Below, piece by piece: positions 1-13,700 of a DNA stretch of 64,000 bases. A program made the position numbers and the translations under genes. The first letter of the stretch is position 1. Each line of letters begins with the position of its first letter. The notes under the pieces were generated by a model. It saw only the letters and a list, made by a program, of their open reading frames with translations, did no database searches and was not told the DNA's origin. The stretch covers positions 582,542 to 646,541 of the forward strand of contig NW_019775425.1 in the NCBI RefSeq assembly GCF_001039355.2, written 5' to 3'. Origin of the DNA: Lingula anatina. Its lineage: Eukaryota > Brachiopoda > Lingulata > Lingulida > Lingulidae.

Positions 1-1299
1 TTCTTTTAGAAACAACTAACCTTAACAAAACTGTCGTTTACACTGAAACGCAACTGTAATATCAGACATAAATAACTATAAATAACAAACAACAGTTGGA
101 CAAAGTTTAAAGTGGTAACTGCTGAGATAAAAAAATTTCATATAAGTATACTTGGCTAATAAATGTTTTGAAAAATCGTCTTTGTAAAAAAAATCATCAT
201 ATGAAAACAAATCAAAAAGTCTGATTGAAATAAAATTTTATTTTGTATAATGAGAATGTGATACAAAATAAATAACTAGTTTCATTTGAGAAATACAATG
301 TCTAATTCGAACCTTAATCATAAATTTCAAAATGCAAAACTTATGAACAATTGCATCTTCTCCTTTCATGTCATAATAGCACCATGATAAGAAAACGCAA
401 GCATTTGCATTGTTCACAACAAAATATAAATTCATACTTGCAACTCTTCAAACACATCAAATTGAATGCAATTTTAACATGTTTAATGTTTTTTAATATT
501 TACTAATACCAATATAAAGACATCACAGTGCCTGCAAATGAATGATACTAACAAGCTTATTTACATTGTTTTAAATCATAGCCATTGCCTTCAAGTTGAA
601 GACAAATGGCATCATGTTCCAAATTGAATACGATTTCAAGCCATATTTGAAATCTGACTTTTCAATTAGAAAACGTAAGGTTAGGCCTAAATCACCTTTA
701 TCAATTATAAGTGGAAGAGACCATGGATTGCAAGTTGCCTTTTCAATATGACAATTAACAAATTTGGGCAGACTATAATAATTACTGATATATTCATGTA
801 TGACTTAATCCTTTTGTAGACTGCACTCTTGGTCTTTTTGAAGATGTTCATCACTAAAATGACTGTATATACATATGAATTTCCTAGTAATAGTCCAAAA
901 TCTTTCCATCATGTGGCACACATTAATCTGTAGGAGTAGATGTTCTATGCATACCTGAAATTGAAAAAGAACATTTCTTCATGCAACAGAACCATATCAA
1001 TTTTGACAGTTAACATCAATTCTTTGTTTCATAAACAATACTAGTAATTCAACTGAATAACAGCACAATGTTGATATCATATTAAGGTTACAAACTCGGT
1101 TTATGATCATCAAAACACCAAAATTCTTCAACAATGCATCTACCATTTTGCTGATTAAAAACAAAATGAAATCTCCCCCAAAAATATTAATATATCAAGG
1201 TTTATATTTCCTGTTGCTTACCATTAGCATAAGCACCTCGGAATGTTTATGATCAATTTAACAGCTTTCTGTTTTGAGGGGAGATACAAATCACTATGG
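1..1299. repeat. Direct copy of the TANGO1 3' block (copy 1 of 2)
   Basis: The segment matches 6386-7712 almost base for base in the same orientation, with a few substitutions and short indels. One example is a roughly 25-bp extra piece near 7090-7120 in copy 2. It ends exactly at the N at 1300 and its left end lies outside the window. It carries the same candidate terminal TANGO1 exon and the same minus-strand AATAAA signal (237-242). The identity level and the gap boundary suggest a second haplotype placed in tandem rather than an old duplication. Confidence 0.85.
923..954 (-). pseudogene. Second copy of the candidate TANGO1 terminal exon
   Basis: This is the counterpart of 7336-7367. A polypyrimidine tract and CAG acceptor are followed by a short frame ending in TAA at 925-923. 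It is not linked here to any upstream TANGO1 exon, because the sequence to its right is a gap and then ATG2. It is therefore an isolated copy within the duplicated block. Confidence 0.4.
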
Positions 1300-1300
1300 N
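1300..1300. other. Assembly gap (N)
   Basis: A single N joins the end of the duplicated TANGO1 3' block to the middle of ATG2 exon 6. The coding frame is open on the ATG2 side right up to the N, so the gap interrupts a gene. Confidence 0.9.
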
Positions 1301-4300
1301 TTGTTTAATCCGTATTTTCACATTCTGTTTCCCCTGACATGCAGCAATCTGCAGGGGTTCTGAAGTGGGCGCTTTCTCATGGGGCCCCAACAGGGTGTTA
1401 ATAGGGGCTCTTTGGGGTTGCCTGGTTATGATAGAGGATGTGGAGGAAAGGTTCAGTTCTGTGTCGGCAGACTAAAGGAAAAGAAGATAAAACATATGTA
1501 ATTAATTGTTCTTGTGGGTATAATTTCAGGACAATTCTATTTTTTAGTTTACATCTGTACTTCAATTGTAAACACGGTATGACCAAAACTGCAATCACTG
1601 ATTTGCAGGAAAAAACCTTTATCTATATCATTTAAAAAATAGAGTGTTGATGAAAGGTTACCATTACGATAATATTAATGGAACTTTAAGCATGGCTTTT
1701 ATATAATTTGAGATTAATAAACAACCATGTTATCAACACATTCAACTATACCTGGAAGCTATAAGGTTGGGAGTCCATGGAATTGCTTCTAGAAAATGTC
1801 TTAGCAAATTCATCACAAAAGAAAGTCATTCCTGTGATATGGAAGTTCTTGTGTGCAATGGCTGCTGGTTTATACACATCATGCTGCATGGGATCATCTA
1901 CTGGACTGCCTTGATCAGTAGCAGACTCATCAAAATACTCGATCCTGATGATATTCATAAACATTATTTAGCGCATGTTAAAAGGAAATAATTTTTTTTT
2001 TTCATTTATAGCAAGTTAACATAATGAGTAGTTAATCTCATTGATGAAAGTCAGTATTGCTTAAATAATTACATTGGGTAAATGAAACAAAAAATAATTT
2101 CTGTCCCTGATATATAGAAATGCATTTAAGATAATTTAAAAATATTTTAGATAAAATATGTGAGTAATTAAAATAATAAAATAATATGCAACACCTTCAG
2201 TGAGCAAAGCAAGCCTGTTGCTCTTGAAAGTTGGGTAGCTGAGGGTCAATACTGCTCAGCTTTTTACTAAATATATACACTTGTTGTGGTGGTAGCAGCT
2301 GTGTTTCACAGCTCCTGTGTGCATAATATGTGTTTCCATTGCTACAAACCTATTTATTCTTATTTCCAAAGCAATTCCACACTTGGCCTCAGCAGGTAAA
2401 TGTTCAAGTCTGACTATGGTGTCTGTGAAATTCAACTTTACCCTACAAAGAACTGTAAACAAAAATTTCGATACTATTTTACTTAAAGTCTACAATTGCA
2501 CATCAATCAGCTACATTCATGTGTACTTAATGACAATCTATAATACAAATGTCAACTAACATTTTCTTTTAAGAATTACCAAACACTAAAATACTACACC
2601 ATGCCAAATCAATAGACTTCGTTTTCATAAACTTGACAGGTTTCACAGTGAAATCAAACCCATGGAAATGACTTTTGCTAACCTGACTCTATAGTCTGAG
2701 CAAACATCTCCAACCCCTCAAATGGCTGAGCAGTCTCTGCTGCTTGCTCCCCCTCTGTGTGCCCCTCTTGTAACATCTCCTGAGCCAGCTGGATACTGCT
2801 GGTCATACTCATGAACATACTGTCCAAGTGCACCTCTGAAAAAGAAGAGATCAAACTCTAAGAATGAAACTTTATTCTATTATGATTTTAAAAAACTATG
2901 GTTTTAATTTGTGAAAATATATAAAGTGCATTTTTCAAAAAAAAAAAAAAAAAATTGGGTTTAATTAGAAATCCATACCAAACTTCCAACTGGTAATTAG
3001 GTAACAGAAAGCGTCTCATTCCACCCTCTTTGAGCTAAGAAGTAATGAGGCAAAGCAGAGGCATTTTTGAAACATTCAGTTTAGCTTTTTGATACTGTCA
3101 TACCATAATTAAGTATTATCATTTCATAATGACATAATTTTAATCATAGTAACATAAATGATAAAACAACACTGACCATCATTTCTCTGTTTTGGCTGGA
3201 GAGTAAGTTCCAAACTGTCAACCTCCACACAGGTGCTGTCACTGGTCAGGCTCTTCCATGGAATGGACACTGTTATCTCCCCAACATAGCCATCCACAAT
3301 CTCAAAAGGCATGTTCACTCCATCTAGAGTCTCATTCAGGGCCTAGATACAAAAGCCATCAATATGAACATTACAAAACACCAAATGCACAACACAAGCA
3401 CCAACAGTAGAAATTAAAACATTAAAGGTAGAATATATTTTTCAGGCAAACAAAAGAAAACATTATTAACAATCATTATCAGGCATATATTTCTTTTTCA
3501 AATCACGTGCATTAAAATGATCCCAACCCAGTCCTTCAGATTCAGATATGTCATACATTTGCCCCATCAACCAAGACCTAAAAAAACCAGTATATACATG
3601 TTGATAGCTAGCTTAGAATGAAATATTCCCTTTTTAATATTAAAATTTTGACTTTGGATATATATGAAAGTCACTTTCTCCACAAAACAATATCTATTCT
3701 CAATAATTATCATAAAATAGATTGTTTGCAACATGTGAAGTAGCAATAGTCTGCAGACTTCTATAAAGTTTGATTCAGTTACTGATATAAAGGTCAAAGT
3801 AACTTTGAATCAAAGCCAGCTATATTTCCCCAGATGTATAAGAAAAGACAAAGCACATTTATCTACAAATGAACTACTTCTTAAATAATGTCATAATATG
3901 CACACAAGAGACAGGCATATGCTTCACATTGTGTAACTGGTAGCAGGGTTTAAAACTGTAATGATCTAGTAGAGATGATTAACCAGGAAATACTTGACAA
4001 TAAGTGGAAAAACTGATAAGCTACTCAGCAGTGTAATCTCCATGAAGATGCAGGAGGGAAGGGGGGGGGGGGTAATCATTTTCATTCCTAACATGACCCA
4101 TATTTTTCAGACTCAACCATGCCAAAGAATATTTCATATATTTAAAAAAACCTGGAAGCTGATTATTTGAGCTACCTGTCAACATGAGTCATTCTGTTTA
4201 CTTGCAACAGAGAGGACAACAGGATAATGAATCGGAACGAATCTAATGTAGTAATGCCATATATATCAAACTATTATGTATTTCTTAAGTACAAACATAA

Positions 4301-4671
4301 CCTGAATTCATTATAAATGCCCTAGAATAAATGCTCTGTCAATTATGCTTTAAACGTTAAAGGAAAAAGCAACAAATAATAAGTGTTATGAGATGTACAT
4401 ACGTTGAATCTAGATGAGCATATCCTAATAAAGAAAATATTTAAGTGATAATCAATCAACGTTCCCAAAACTCCCATCCTGTATTATTTTTCAAAACCTA
4501 TACCTTCACATCTAGGCTTAAACCCTTTATGGTGCCAGTTCCATTGTATAAATCGACAGTCAGCTGTTCGAGTGACACTTTTTCTTGAAGAAAATGTCCC
4601 ATGTAACGCTGTAGAAGGTATCTACAGGCCCTTTTCTTGATCGCGTCTGACCAGGGAAAGTACCAAGGCAT
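1301..4671 (-). CDS. ATG2: ATG2-type autophagy lipid-transfer protein, N-terminal part (six exons, cut by gap)
   Basis: ATG2 proteins are rod-like lipid-transfer proteins that feed phagophore growth at ER contact sites. I chose the second Met (MPWYFPWSD..., 4671) because the conserved N-terminal helix begins there; the open frame extends 11 residues upstream. Exons on the minus strand are 4671-4504, 3342-3177, 2835-2683, 2452-2350, 1944-1752 and 1471-1301. All junctions are GT-AG and keep phase (0,1,1,2,0), giving about 318 residues. Visible family motifs are KRACRYLLQRY near the start (chorein N region), ETLDGVNMPFEIVDGYVGEI, and LEHLPAEAKCGIALEIR. The last exon ends with EPLQI followed by a basic stretch at the gap. 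Human ATG2 is roughly 2,000 residues, so most of the gene is missing. VPS13 was considered, but these motifs are ATG2-like. Confidence 0.9.
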
Positions 4672-4766
4672 TTTAGAACAGTCTTTACGCTTTCCAAGCA
4701 ACAATTAATGCGTTAATACAACTATTTTATAATTCTTGGCAGTCAAGTCAAAACCAAAACATTCAT

Positions 4767-4790
4767 CCGCCATATTTTATTCTGACGTCA
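4767..4790. promoter_or_regulatory. ATG2 promoter: YY1-like site and palindromic CRE
   Basis: A perfect TGACGTCA (CREB/ATF palindrome) sits at 4783-4790, and CCGCCATATTTT (YY1-like, ATGGCGG on the minus strand) at 4767-4778. Both lie about 100-120 bp upstream of the ATG2 start codon. Site identity is by consensus only. Confidence 0.45.
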
Positions 4791-5184
4791 TCGGGGAATG
4801 AGGCCAACAAGGTCACGCACGGCTGGAATTCGAAAGGAGGATGGGCTCACGTGTGTTTGCCTATTGACAAGCCCTACACCCTTGGTCCTACAATCGGGCA
4901 TCTTGATCAGACTGTGCAGGACATTAACTTCATTTCTGACCAATGGTATAAGTTGTCAAAGAATCAGGGGTTGCTGCCATTTGAACAACTTTCGTTTTAG
5001 TGCAGGGTTGGGTCGCTTTGTTTACGCATCTAACTTACTAGTACGTCCCCGCACCGATAATCTTTTTACTCCCGAGCGCCGTTAAAGCGTGACATTCAAA
5101 ACATAATTTTTGATTAAAAAACCTTTCTGCAACACGATATTTTCAAACATACGTTTTAAGGGTGCACAGTAAAAGTTGCTAGCA

Positions 5185-5470
5185 GACCATGCAGGATTAT
5201 TTGAGGGGGGGGGGGGGGGTCCGATTTTTTTTTTTAATAGAAATGACAGGCCCCGGATAAGAAGCCGACCCTCGGCCCCCTTGTGGTGGGGTTCGGGGCC
5301 CGCTGAAGGGCCCCAAAATATTTTTGGGTTAAAGAGGGCAAATGCTGCAATTTGGAACGGTTACAAATTTCAAACCAGCTATACTTCTAATTCCAAGAGG
5401 GGAATATAAATGTGATTTTTTCCAAAAGGAGGGGGAGGGGGGGAGGGTCAGGACTGCCATGTATATCATT
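5185..5470. repeat. Dispersed short repeat, copy a
   Basis: It starts with GCAGGATTATTTGAGGGG, passes through a CCCCCTTGTGGTGGGGTTCGG core and ends in a G-rich tract. The same framework recurs at 25231-25325, 28515-28741 and 31494-31818. It looks like a non-autonomous element of about 300 bp; no coding capacity is seen. The ATG2-TANGO1 spacer around it (4,791-7,335) has no other convincing gene. Confidence 0.6.
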
Positions 5471-6385
5471 TCTGCACCCCGACACACCGGGCACACCTCC
5501 AATGCTAAACAAAATTGATTAGTTGGTTAACTATATGGGGACTATATGTTGGTTAACTATATGGTGGGGACTATATTTAAACAGGGTCAGAATACATTTT
5601 TTTTCATTTATTTCCAATAATGTTTAATGAGCATAAATTTTATGGTCGGTTGATTTTTTTTAAAATTTATTTAAGGGGGAGTCCCATCCTTTGTGTTTCA
5701 AAACGTTAAACAATATCAAGTGTTTTCTTTTTTTTTTTAAGTTGATGGCTTCAATAGTTATAACAGGCCTTAAACACGTCCAGGAATTCTAAAGGTTTTG
5801 AGCTCAAAGGAAAAAAGGAAAAGCTATGTCCATATGATTAAGATATGATTAAGAGCAGAATACTCGAGCAGTTAGTGCTTCTAAAAGATAACAAAACTGC
5901 AGGGCTTTAATTTGTTGTTAAAAGATACTTAAAAATGTAAAATGTGGAAAGTCCAAAATACCAGTGCAATAATAGTACTTCTCTTATCAAGACTGCCTGG
6001 CATTTAATTTATTTTACCGTGCAGGAAACTGTCATGTTACTGCCTCTCACAAAAACAAATCGGAGTTTCTGTAAAGCACAATTCTATTAAGATACACAAG
6101 TTTGTTCTTGTTCCATGTGACTCATTGCAGTCTGATTGCAAAAAACACTGCAATCTCCAGTGCAATGAGCTGCATGTAGAAGATAAACTTGAAGTAGGGT
6201 GGGCTACAGTTCTTAAATTCAGTCAGGTTATGTGCAAAAACATCAAGTCAAGGAAAAACTGTTGCAAACATAAAAAAATCTACAATTCTGCAATTTATAG
6301 GTAAAGCAGTTTTTTCATTTTTTTGTCTGCAAGACCAAACCTGGGATAGCAAATGAACCGAGTTAAAATATGAGTCTCTTTAACA
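5471..6385. other. Intergenic spacer, no gene seen
   Basis: AT-rich sequence with a short local duplication of GGTTAACTATATGG near 5525-5570. There is no open frame with recognisable content and no splice-linked exon. Confidence 0.5.
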
Positions 6386-7712
6386 TTCTTTTAGAAACAA
6401 CTAACCTTAACAAAACTGTCGTTTACACTGAAATGCAACTGTAATATCAGACATAAATAACTATAAATAACAAACAACAGTTGGGCAAAGTTTAAAGTGG
6501 TACCTGCTGACATAAAAAATTTTCATATAAGTATACTTGGCTAATAAATGTTTCGAAAAATCATCTTTGTAAAAAATCACCATATGAAAACAAATCAAAA
6601 AGTCTGATTGAAATAAAATTTTATTTTGTATAATGAGAATGTGATACAAAATAAATAACTAGTTTCATTTGAGAAATACAATGTCTAATTCGAACCTTAA
6701 TCATAAATTTCAAAACGCAAAACTTATGAACAATTGCATCTTCTCCTTTCATGTCATAATAGCACCATGATAAGAAAACACAAGCATTTGCATTGTTCAA
6801 GCACAACAAAATATAAATTCATACTTGCAACTCTTCAAACACATCAAATTGAATGCAATTTTAACATCTTTAATGTTTTTTTAATATTTACAAATATCAA
6901 TATAAAGACATCACAGTGCCTGCAAATGAATGATACTAACAAGCTTATTTACATTGTTTTAAATCACAACCATTGCCTTCAAGTTGAAGACGAATGGCAT
7001 CATGTTCCAAATTGAATATGATTTCAAGCCATATTTGAAATCTGACTTTTCAATTAGAAAACGTAAGGTTAGGCCTAAATCACCTTTATTTCAATTATAA
7101 CATCACCTTTATTTCAATTATAAGTGGAAGAGACCATGGATTGCAAGTTGCCTTTTCAATATGACAATTAACAAATTTGGGCAGTCTGTAATAATTACTG
7201 ATATATTCATGTATGACTTAATCCTTTTGTAGACTGCACTCTTGGTCTTTTTGAAGATGTTCATCACTAAAATGACTGTATATACATATGAATTTCCTAG
7301 TAATAGTCCAAAATCTTTCCATCATATGGCACACATTAATCTGTAGGAGTAGATGTTCTATGCATACCTGAAATTGAAAAAGAACATTTCTTCATGCAAC
7401 AGAACTGTATCAATTTTGACAGTTAACATCAATTCTTTGTTTCATAAACAATACTAGTAATTCAACTGAATAACAGCACAATGCTGATATCATATTAAGG
7501 TTACAAACTCGGTTTATGATCATCAAAACACCAAAATTCTTCAACAATGCATCTACCATTTTGCCGATTAAAAACAAAATGAAATCTCCCCCAAAAATAT
7601 TAATAAATCAAGGTTTATATTTCCCGTTGCTTACCATTAGCATAAGCACCTCGGAATGTTTATGATCAATTTAACAGCTTTCTGTTTTGAGGGGAGATAC
7701 AAATCGCTATGG
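6386..7712. repeat. TANGO1 3' block (copy 2 of 2)
   Basis: This is the partner of 1-1299. Here the block is in its expected place directly downstream of the TANGO1 proline-rich exon. It holds the candidate terminal coding exon (7367-7336), the probable 3' UTR and an AATAAA signal. Confidence 0.85.
6620..6625 (-). terminator. Candidate TANGO1 polyadenylation signal
   Basis: AATAAA on the minus strand, about 710 bp beyond the candidate TAA at 7336. It is conserved in the duplicated block (237-242). It would give a 3' UTR of about 0.7 kb. Confidence 0.4.
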
Positions 7713-10700
7713 GACTTAATTTAATCCTTGAACAAGATTTTATCATAAAAATTGGCATGAGTACGGACTGTGCCATCATTTTGGTTGAAATATTTTTGTA
7801 AGGGAGTTATGAGCCCTTAATTACAATATTTCATTGAACATTATTCAGTAACCCCAAAAAGTGGATCCTCCAAATTTTCTTTAAGTTTGATGGAAACAAA
7901 CCCTCTATACTTACTTTGTCTTGATGTTGACCTAGAGCCTTCATATCTATCTCCTGGCGGAGGAGGGGGGCGTGGTCCATAAGGTCCCATAGGAGGTGGA
8001 CCAAATGGTGGGGGTGGCATGTCACGCCCCAGAGGTGGGGGAGGTCCTCTGAGGTGAGGGGGTGGGGGTGGCATGTCCCTAAATGGTGGGGGTGATCTTC
8101 TATCTAAATGTGGACGCCTATCAAATGGAGGAGGGGATCTGCGATCCATTGGTGGTGGAGATCTGTGGTCGTAGGGAGGTGACTGTGCCCTGTCAAATGG
8201 CGGAGGTGATCGATGATCTAAAGGTGACCTCCTGTCAGGAGGAGGCCGTCTGTCATAAGGTGGTGACCTTCTGTCCATTGGTGGGAGTGGGGGTCTATGA
8301 TCAAATGGAGGGGGTGGGGGCATACGTGGGGGTGGTAACGGCCCCATAGGTCCTGGTGGAAAGAGAGGCCTTCTCTCCACTGGTGGGGGTGGAATCATAT
8401 GAGGAGAGTCTCGTACACCATCATCTCTGAAAAAAAGATAAACTAACATGTGTTACCAATAGCTGCTCATTTGCTGCACTGTCAACCATTTTTTTTAATG
8501 TGAAATGCTTTGTAAAACCGAATGCATATATTCATTGCGGTAACAATCCTGTAGGCTGTAGAAAAAATAGAGACTGTAAAAAAATAGAGCAGGTTTGTAT
8601 TGACTCAATACTAGCCTACCAAAATTTTAAAAATGTATAATACATAAAGTACATGGGTTTCTACTACAACCTCACCTGTACACAGGGGAGGGCCTGTCCA
8701 GACCAGGATGAGGAGGGGGAGGAGGCCCAACTGGTCCATCTAAATAGAAACAAACCAAAATGACAAGTTGAACTTTGACTTGCATATTCATGCAGTTTAC
8801 AATGGAATCTGTGGATAGCATCATTGTGATGATGTCATCAACTTGTTTTTCTATTTCCCCATCATAAATCTTCAGTGAGTAGTATTCTGCATTCTTTCAA
8901 TCTTTCTTTATGTATTTATTATTATCATTATTCTTTTGCAAAGAATATTACATTACCCATCAAATAATTGCATTAGTAAATTTGTTGTGTAATGAAACCA
9001 GAAAAAAACCCTGTAAAATAGTTTGCTCTATCAAACATTAGTTAATCACAAATACCTGGTGAAAGAGCCAAGGGCCTCATCAATCCTTTCATAGTTTCTT
9101 CTTGCTTATGTTCCAAGTCTGTAAGCCTGTAATGAATCACAGTTCAGAACATATTCAAACAATACAGCATAAAGTAAATACCATTTCCATTTTCAATTTG
9201 ACCTATCTATACCAACACATTTCTTTAGATAAAACATCTAATCTACTCACTTTTGCCTGTACTGTGTTGCCTCAAATTTGGCTTGTTGGAGTTCTCTTTC
9301 TGCTTTTCTTGCTGCAAGCTAGGGTGACATAAATAAATATTTTACTAAGAAAATAATGTTAAATAAGTATCAATAAACTGCAAAAGTATAACATTTTAAA
9401 GTTATATACAATTCTGGTACAAAACCAAACATTAATTCTAACATGATAGGTTCCGTTTTAAAAGTATATTTGTAAATCATTAATCAGTGCTTTTTACCAA
9501 CCGCTAATTTAACAAATTACTTACCCAGTTTTCATGGGCCTTTTTCTCATTTTGCGCTATCTGAAAGTCAACAGTTCACACAATTTACTAAACGTGACAG
9601 AGAACATAATTGAAAATAGTTTAAAATTCTACCTTTCTACCCACCAGTTCCAACAAAACCATTGGTATGCAGCTACATCCCCCCACCCACACAACCACAA
9701 GCCCAAAAACACCAAGTACCTAAATTTCTATTTTATTTTTTGAACTTTTACGTATTTATGGATGTTTTACATGGTTCATTATCCACAATAAATATAACAC
9801 TTCTATGCTATTTTCAAATACCTGTTGTCTGAAGTTCCTTTCCACATTTTCTATTTCTGCTTGAAGATCTTTTATCTGTTGTCTATATAATAAAATAACC
9901 TTTATTGTCATTTATGCCATAATGTATTTTTTTAATAAGCTTGGCATAGATCTTTTTTTTCTTTTACTTTTCACTAAATCTTCGTTTTCCCCCCTTTTTA
10001 CAATTTATTTAGTTCTCCAATCCATATTTTATACACTTTACAATTAACACAGCACCATATATGTTCTAAAAGATTTTGTAACAGTTACCATTTCATTAGT
10101 ATAAAACAGTCTGAATATCTTACAAACCTATATACTGCACTTTCTCTTTCAAAAGCTTCAGTTTTTTCTCCAGCACTGGCCAACTGAGACAGACTTTGCT
10201 TTTTGAGGGCCTCCTGCTCACCCAACTCTCTAAAAACATAAAGGTTTTATCAAATGGGTTTCCATTCTAAAATAATTATATGGCCCAAAAATCTAAAATG
10301 TCCACTTGTAAATGACTGTATGGAAATTAATGAAAACTGAAATTATAACACAGGTATTTGACTTTAAACCAATGCCAAACTTGGTATTCTTGCTTCTATG
10401 TATATTTTTTTTACGTTGCAAACCTAGTACAGTACCAACCACTAATGTCTACATGTGATGTACTCATTACTGGATTAAATTCTGATCATGTAAACTCATT
10501 TTGAAAACAAAAAATGATTCAAAGTAATGTATTGCAATGAGTAATAGTTTTTAAAATAAAATGTGTAAATGAAACTGAAGGTAGGTGGTAGATGTCATTA
10601 TAGACAAACTTACTTTGTAAGTTGCATCTCTTTCTCCTTAAAATAATTGGATAATACATCAAGTTTGTGCTGTGCTTCTTTCCCTTGTTGGTCTGCTTTG

Positions 10701-13700
10701 TAATGCCCTTCCCTCAACTTCTCCATCTGAACTTGCATAGATTCAATTTTATCTTAAATAAAAATGGAATAGAAAAATGAGGAGATGGTGATTTATAATA
10801 TAGTGGTTAACATTCAATAGCAATCAAATTCAAAACTTAATGTAAGTGGTTAAAATGAGATGAAACTTCATATGCTCTCTAAAATGAACATACAAGAAAA
10901 GCGATCCATGTTCTCAAAGCATAACACTTTTTAGGCAGCATTTATTATTCTGAAGATGTGTTCATTTATTTGTAATATTTTTTAAGCTCAAAATACTGAC
11001 AATAATGTAAAATAATGTTGAAATAGATGTGCATAAACAATCTATTATTCCTGTACCTTCCAATTGTTTCCTACTGTCTTTTTCAATTTTTAATTGATTT
11101 TCTATACTATCTCTATCCTCTCTAACTGCTTGCAACTGCGCCCTCACCTATGTTTAAAAAAGAACACATTTTCCAACAAAATACAATGACCACAAGAAAG
11201 AAGATTTTTCAAATCAGAATACACAAACCAAAGTCAGGCAAAATGTACAATTAATTAGTATGAAAACTCCTGTAATTCTTGCAGCAAATTGTCTACATGC
11301 CTGAATGTAACATCTCAGCAATTTAACAATATAATGTAAAGGCCATAGGTTAAGCTAGACATCAAATACAAACTGTTACACCAAATGCTGCAAATAATTA
11401 TTGAATGATATTAAATCAAAAATTAAATTTCCATTCAGCATGGAAAGGACCAAGTGCCTTCAAATGAAAATCTACTTTTCAATCAAAATCATAAATTCAC
11501 TGAGCTAAATACATTGCTGCTACATAAAAAGTCTCATAATAAAAAATTGTCCTACAACCTACTTACTCTAGACACATCCATCATAGCTTGTATCTTGTCC
11601 TGCAAATCTTCATGTCCTAAAATATAATGAAACTGGTGTAAGTTCATTAATTTTATTAAGAGGACAGTCATTATTTTCCTATTTCTTTTTGAAATATTAT
11701 ATTTTACACTTACCCAAACTAAATACCAGTCTACCATTATAATAAAAAACCTAATTCTGAAAACAGAAATATTTACCATGGATTGTTAATACTCAATGGT
11801 GGTAACTCTATAACTTTGGCTTTACAAATCTATCAACAGAACACAGGGGTTCAGTTTTATCCATGGTCTTGACGTTAAAGTACAAAGCGTCTGCATCCTA
11901 CTAGAAAGGAATCCCAGGAAAAGCACACAAACAAATGGACTTGCCTTCTCCTGCATCCTCCTCTTCATGTCCTCTCTCTTCTCTCTCCTTCTCCAATGAT
12001 TTCATTTGCATAAAGCAATCTCTGAGCACCTGGTAGAGGATCAATGCAGAATCTTAAGTACAAACCTATAATTTTTACTTTTACAATAAATCAAAGGTAC
12101 AAAGAATGTTACAAGAACGAGATGATTTGATGATTTCATTAATACTCTGATTGCACAACAATAAGTTTTATAAAGACACACACATACATTTGTTGTACTT
12201 GAGTGCTTTTGTCTTTTTATATATAATATGTAAATAAAATACAGCAAAAAGTTATAAATGTATACATCACATATGTGTGTTACACAAGGAAAAAGACTTA
12301 CCTCCAATTCATTGTCCTTATATGCAACATTCTCTTGTAGTTCTTTCTGTTCCTTTTGAAGAAGTGATACTTGATCTGTCAAGTCTTTTACTCTATAAAA
12401 ACAAAAAACATACCATGTAGAAGTATTTTCTATAGTTTTCATACATGATACTTAAATATTTGGCACAAAAGTAACTTCAGTTCATTCTTCTTGCAATTTA
12501 GTTATGTTGTCTTTGAAATTCAGGCCTCTTTTAAGAAAATACACAAATACCTTTCATTCCATCCTTCAACTTCTTCTTGCAACTGCAAACAAAAACAATT
12601 GGCATTCATAATTATGAAACTTTCACCACATGATATGTAAAACATTCACAATTTACACAGCCATGACATGTGACATGTGGTTTACTTCAAAAATTTGAAA
12701 ATAAGATGGAAAATAGTCATAACCTTATACTAAACTTCAAAAATTCTTTCAATATCAATATTTTCGTTTAAAGCTTATACTCTTATTGGCAACATTTCAA
12801 TTACCTGGCTCTTGCTTTCCTTAAGCTGATTATTTTCCTCTGTAAGTAATTGCACTTGGTTTTTATATGCTGTGGCCATACTTTCCTGTTGACTAAGAGA
12901 ATCTTGAAGCTGTTGAAAAAAATCACATTAAGAGTCATTCATAGCTCAAAACAAATCAATGGTATGTAAATCCTATAACACAGAAAACAGGTTCTGTTTT
13001 CAAAACAGTCTTTGGAGATAAGTAAAAAGTCAGCTGTTTCTTAACATACAAGTGTTTTATGAAAATCATTAAGATTATAATGGTTAAGGTCTTTCAGTAT
13101 TATGAAAAAGGACACATCTGGAGCAAAATGTGCAGAAACACAAATAATGTTTTTTTATCAAAATATTTTAATCAAGCAAGTAATATGATTTCAAACATAC
13201 ATACCAAACTCATAATGTTTCTGGCATTCATTGAAAACAAATATATAAAAGAGAAAACTTTACCTGAACCTCAGAATAACTCACTTCATTTAACTTGTGC
13301 TCCAGGGCTGTGACATGTTCTCCTGTCTGTGTTATCTGATTGTTTAGCACAGCGTTCTGAAAATAAAGGAAAAGAAACTTTGTATTGCACTGTTTATTAT
13401 CATCATTATTCATTATCATTTATTAACATGCACAAATCAATAAAAATAATATTAAAATCAATGACAAATCTACCGTGTCCCAAAATACAAGCCCTTTGTT
13501 GCTGCTTGTCTCACCTCCTGTTGTTTTGAGTCAATGTCCAGTTGCTGCTGTTCCACAGTTAGGTTGAGTTGCTCAACTTGCTCCTGGAGAACATTCAGCT
13601 GAGATTCTATCATTGCCTTTTTATCCTAAAACAAATCGCAATTATTACATAGCTTTCTTGTCCTAAAATCAGTAATAATAGTTATTGAACATTTTTATGA

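Noticed and set aside
238-435. 65-codon minus-strand frame present in both copies of the TANGO1 3' block
   Set aside because: Conserved only because the block is duplicated; it overlaps the polyadenylation signal and has no recognisable content.
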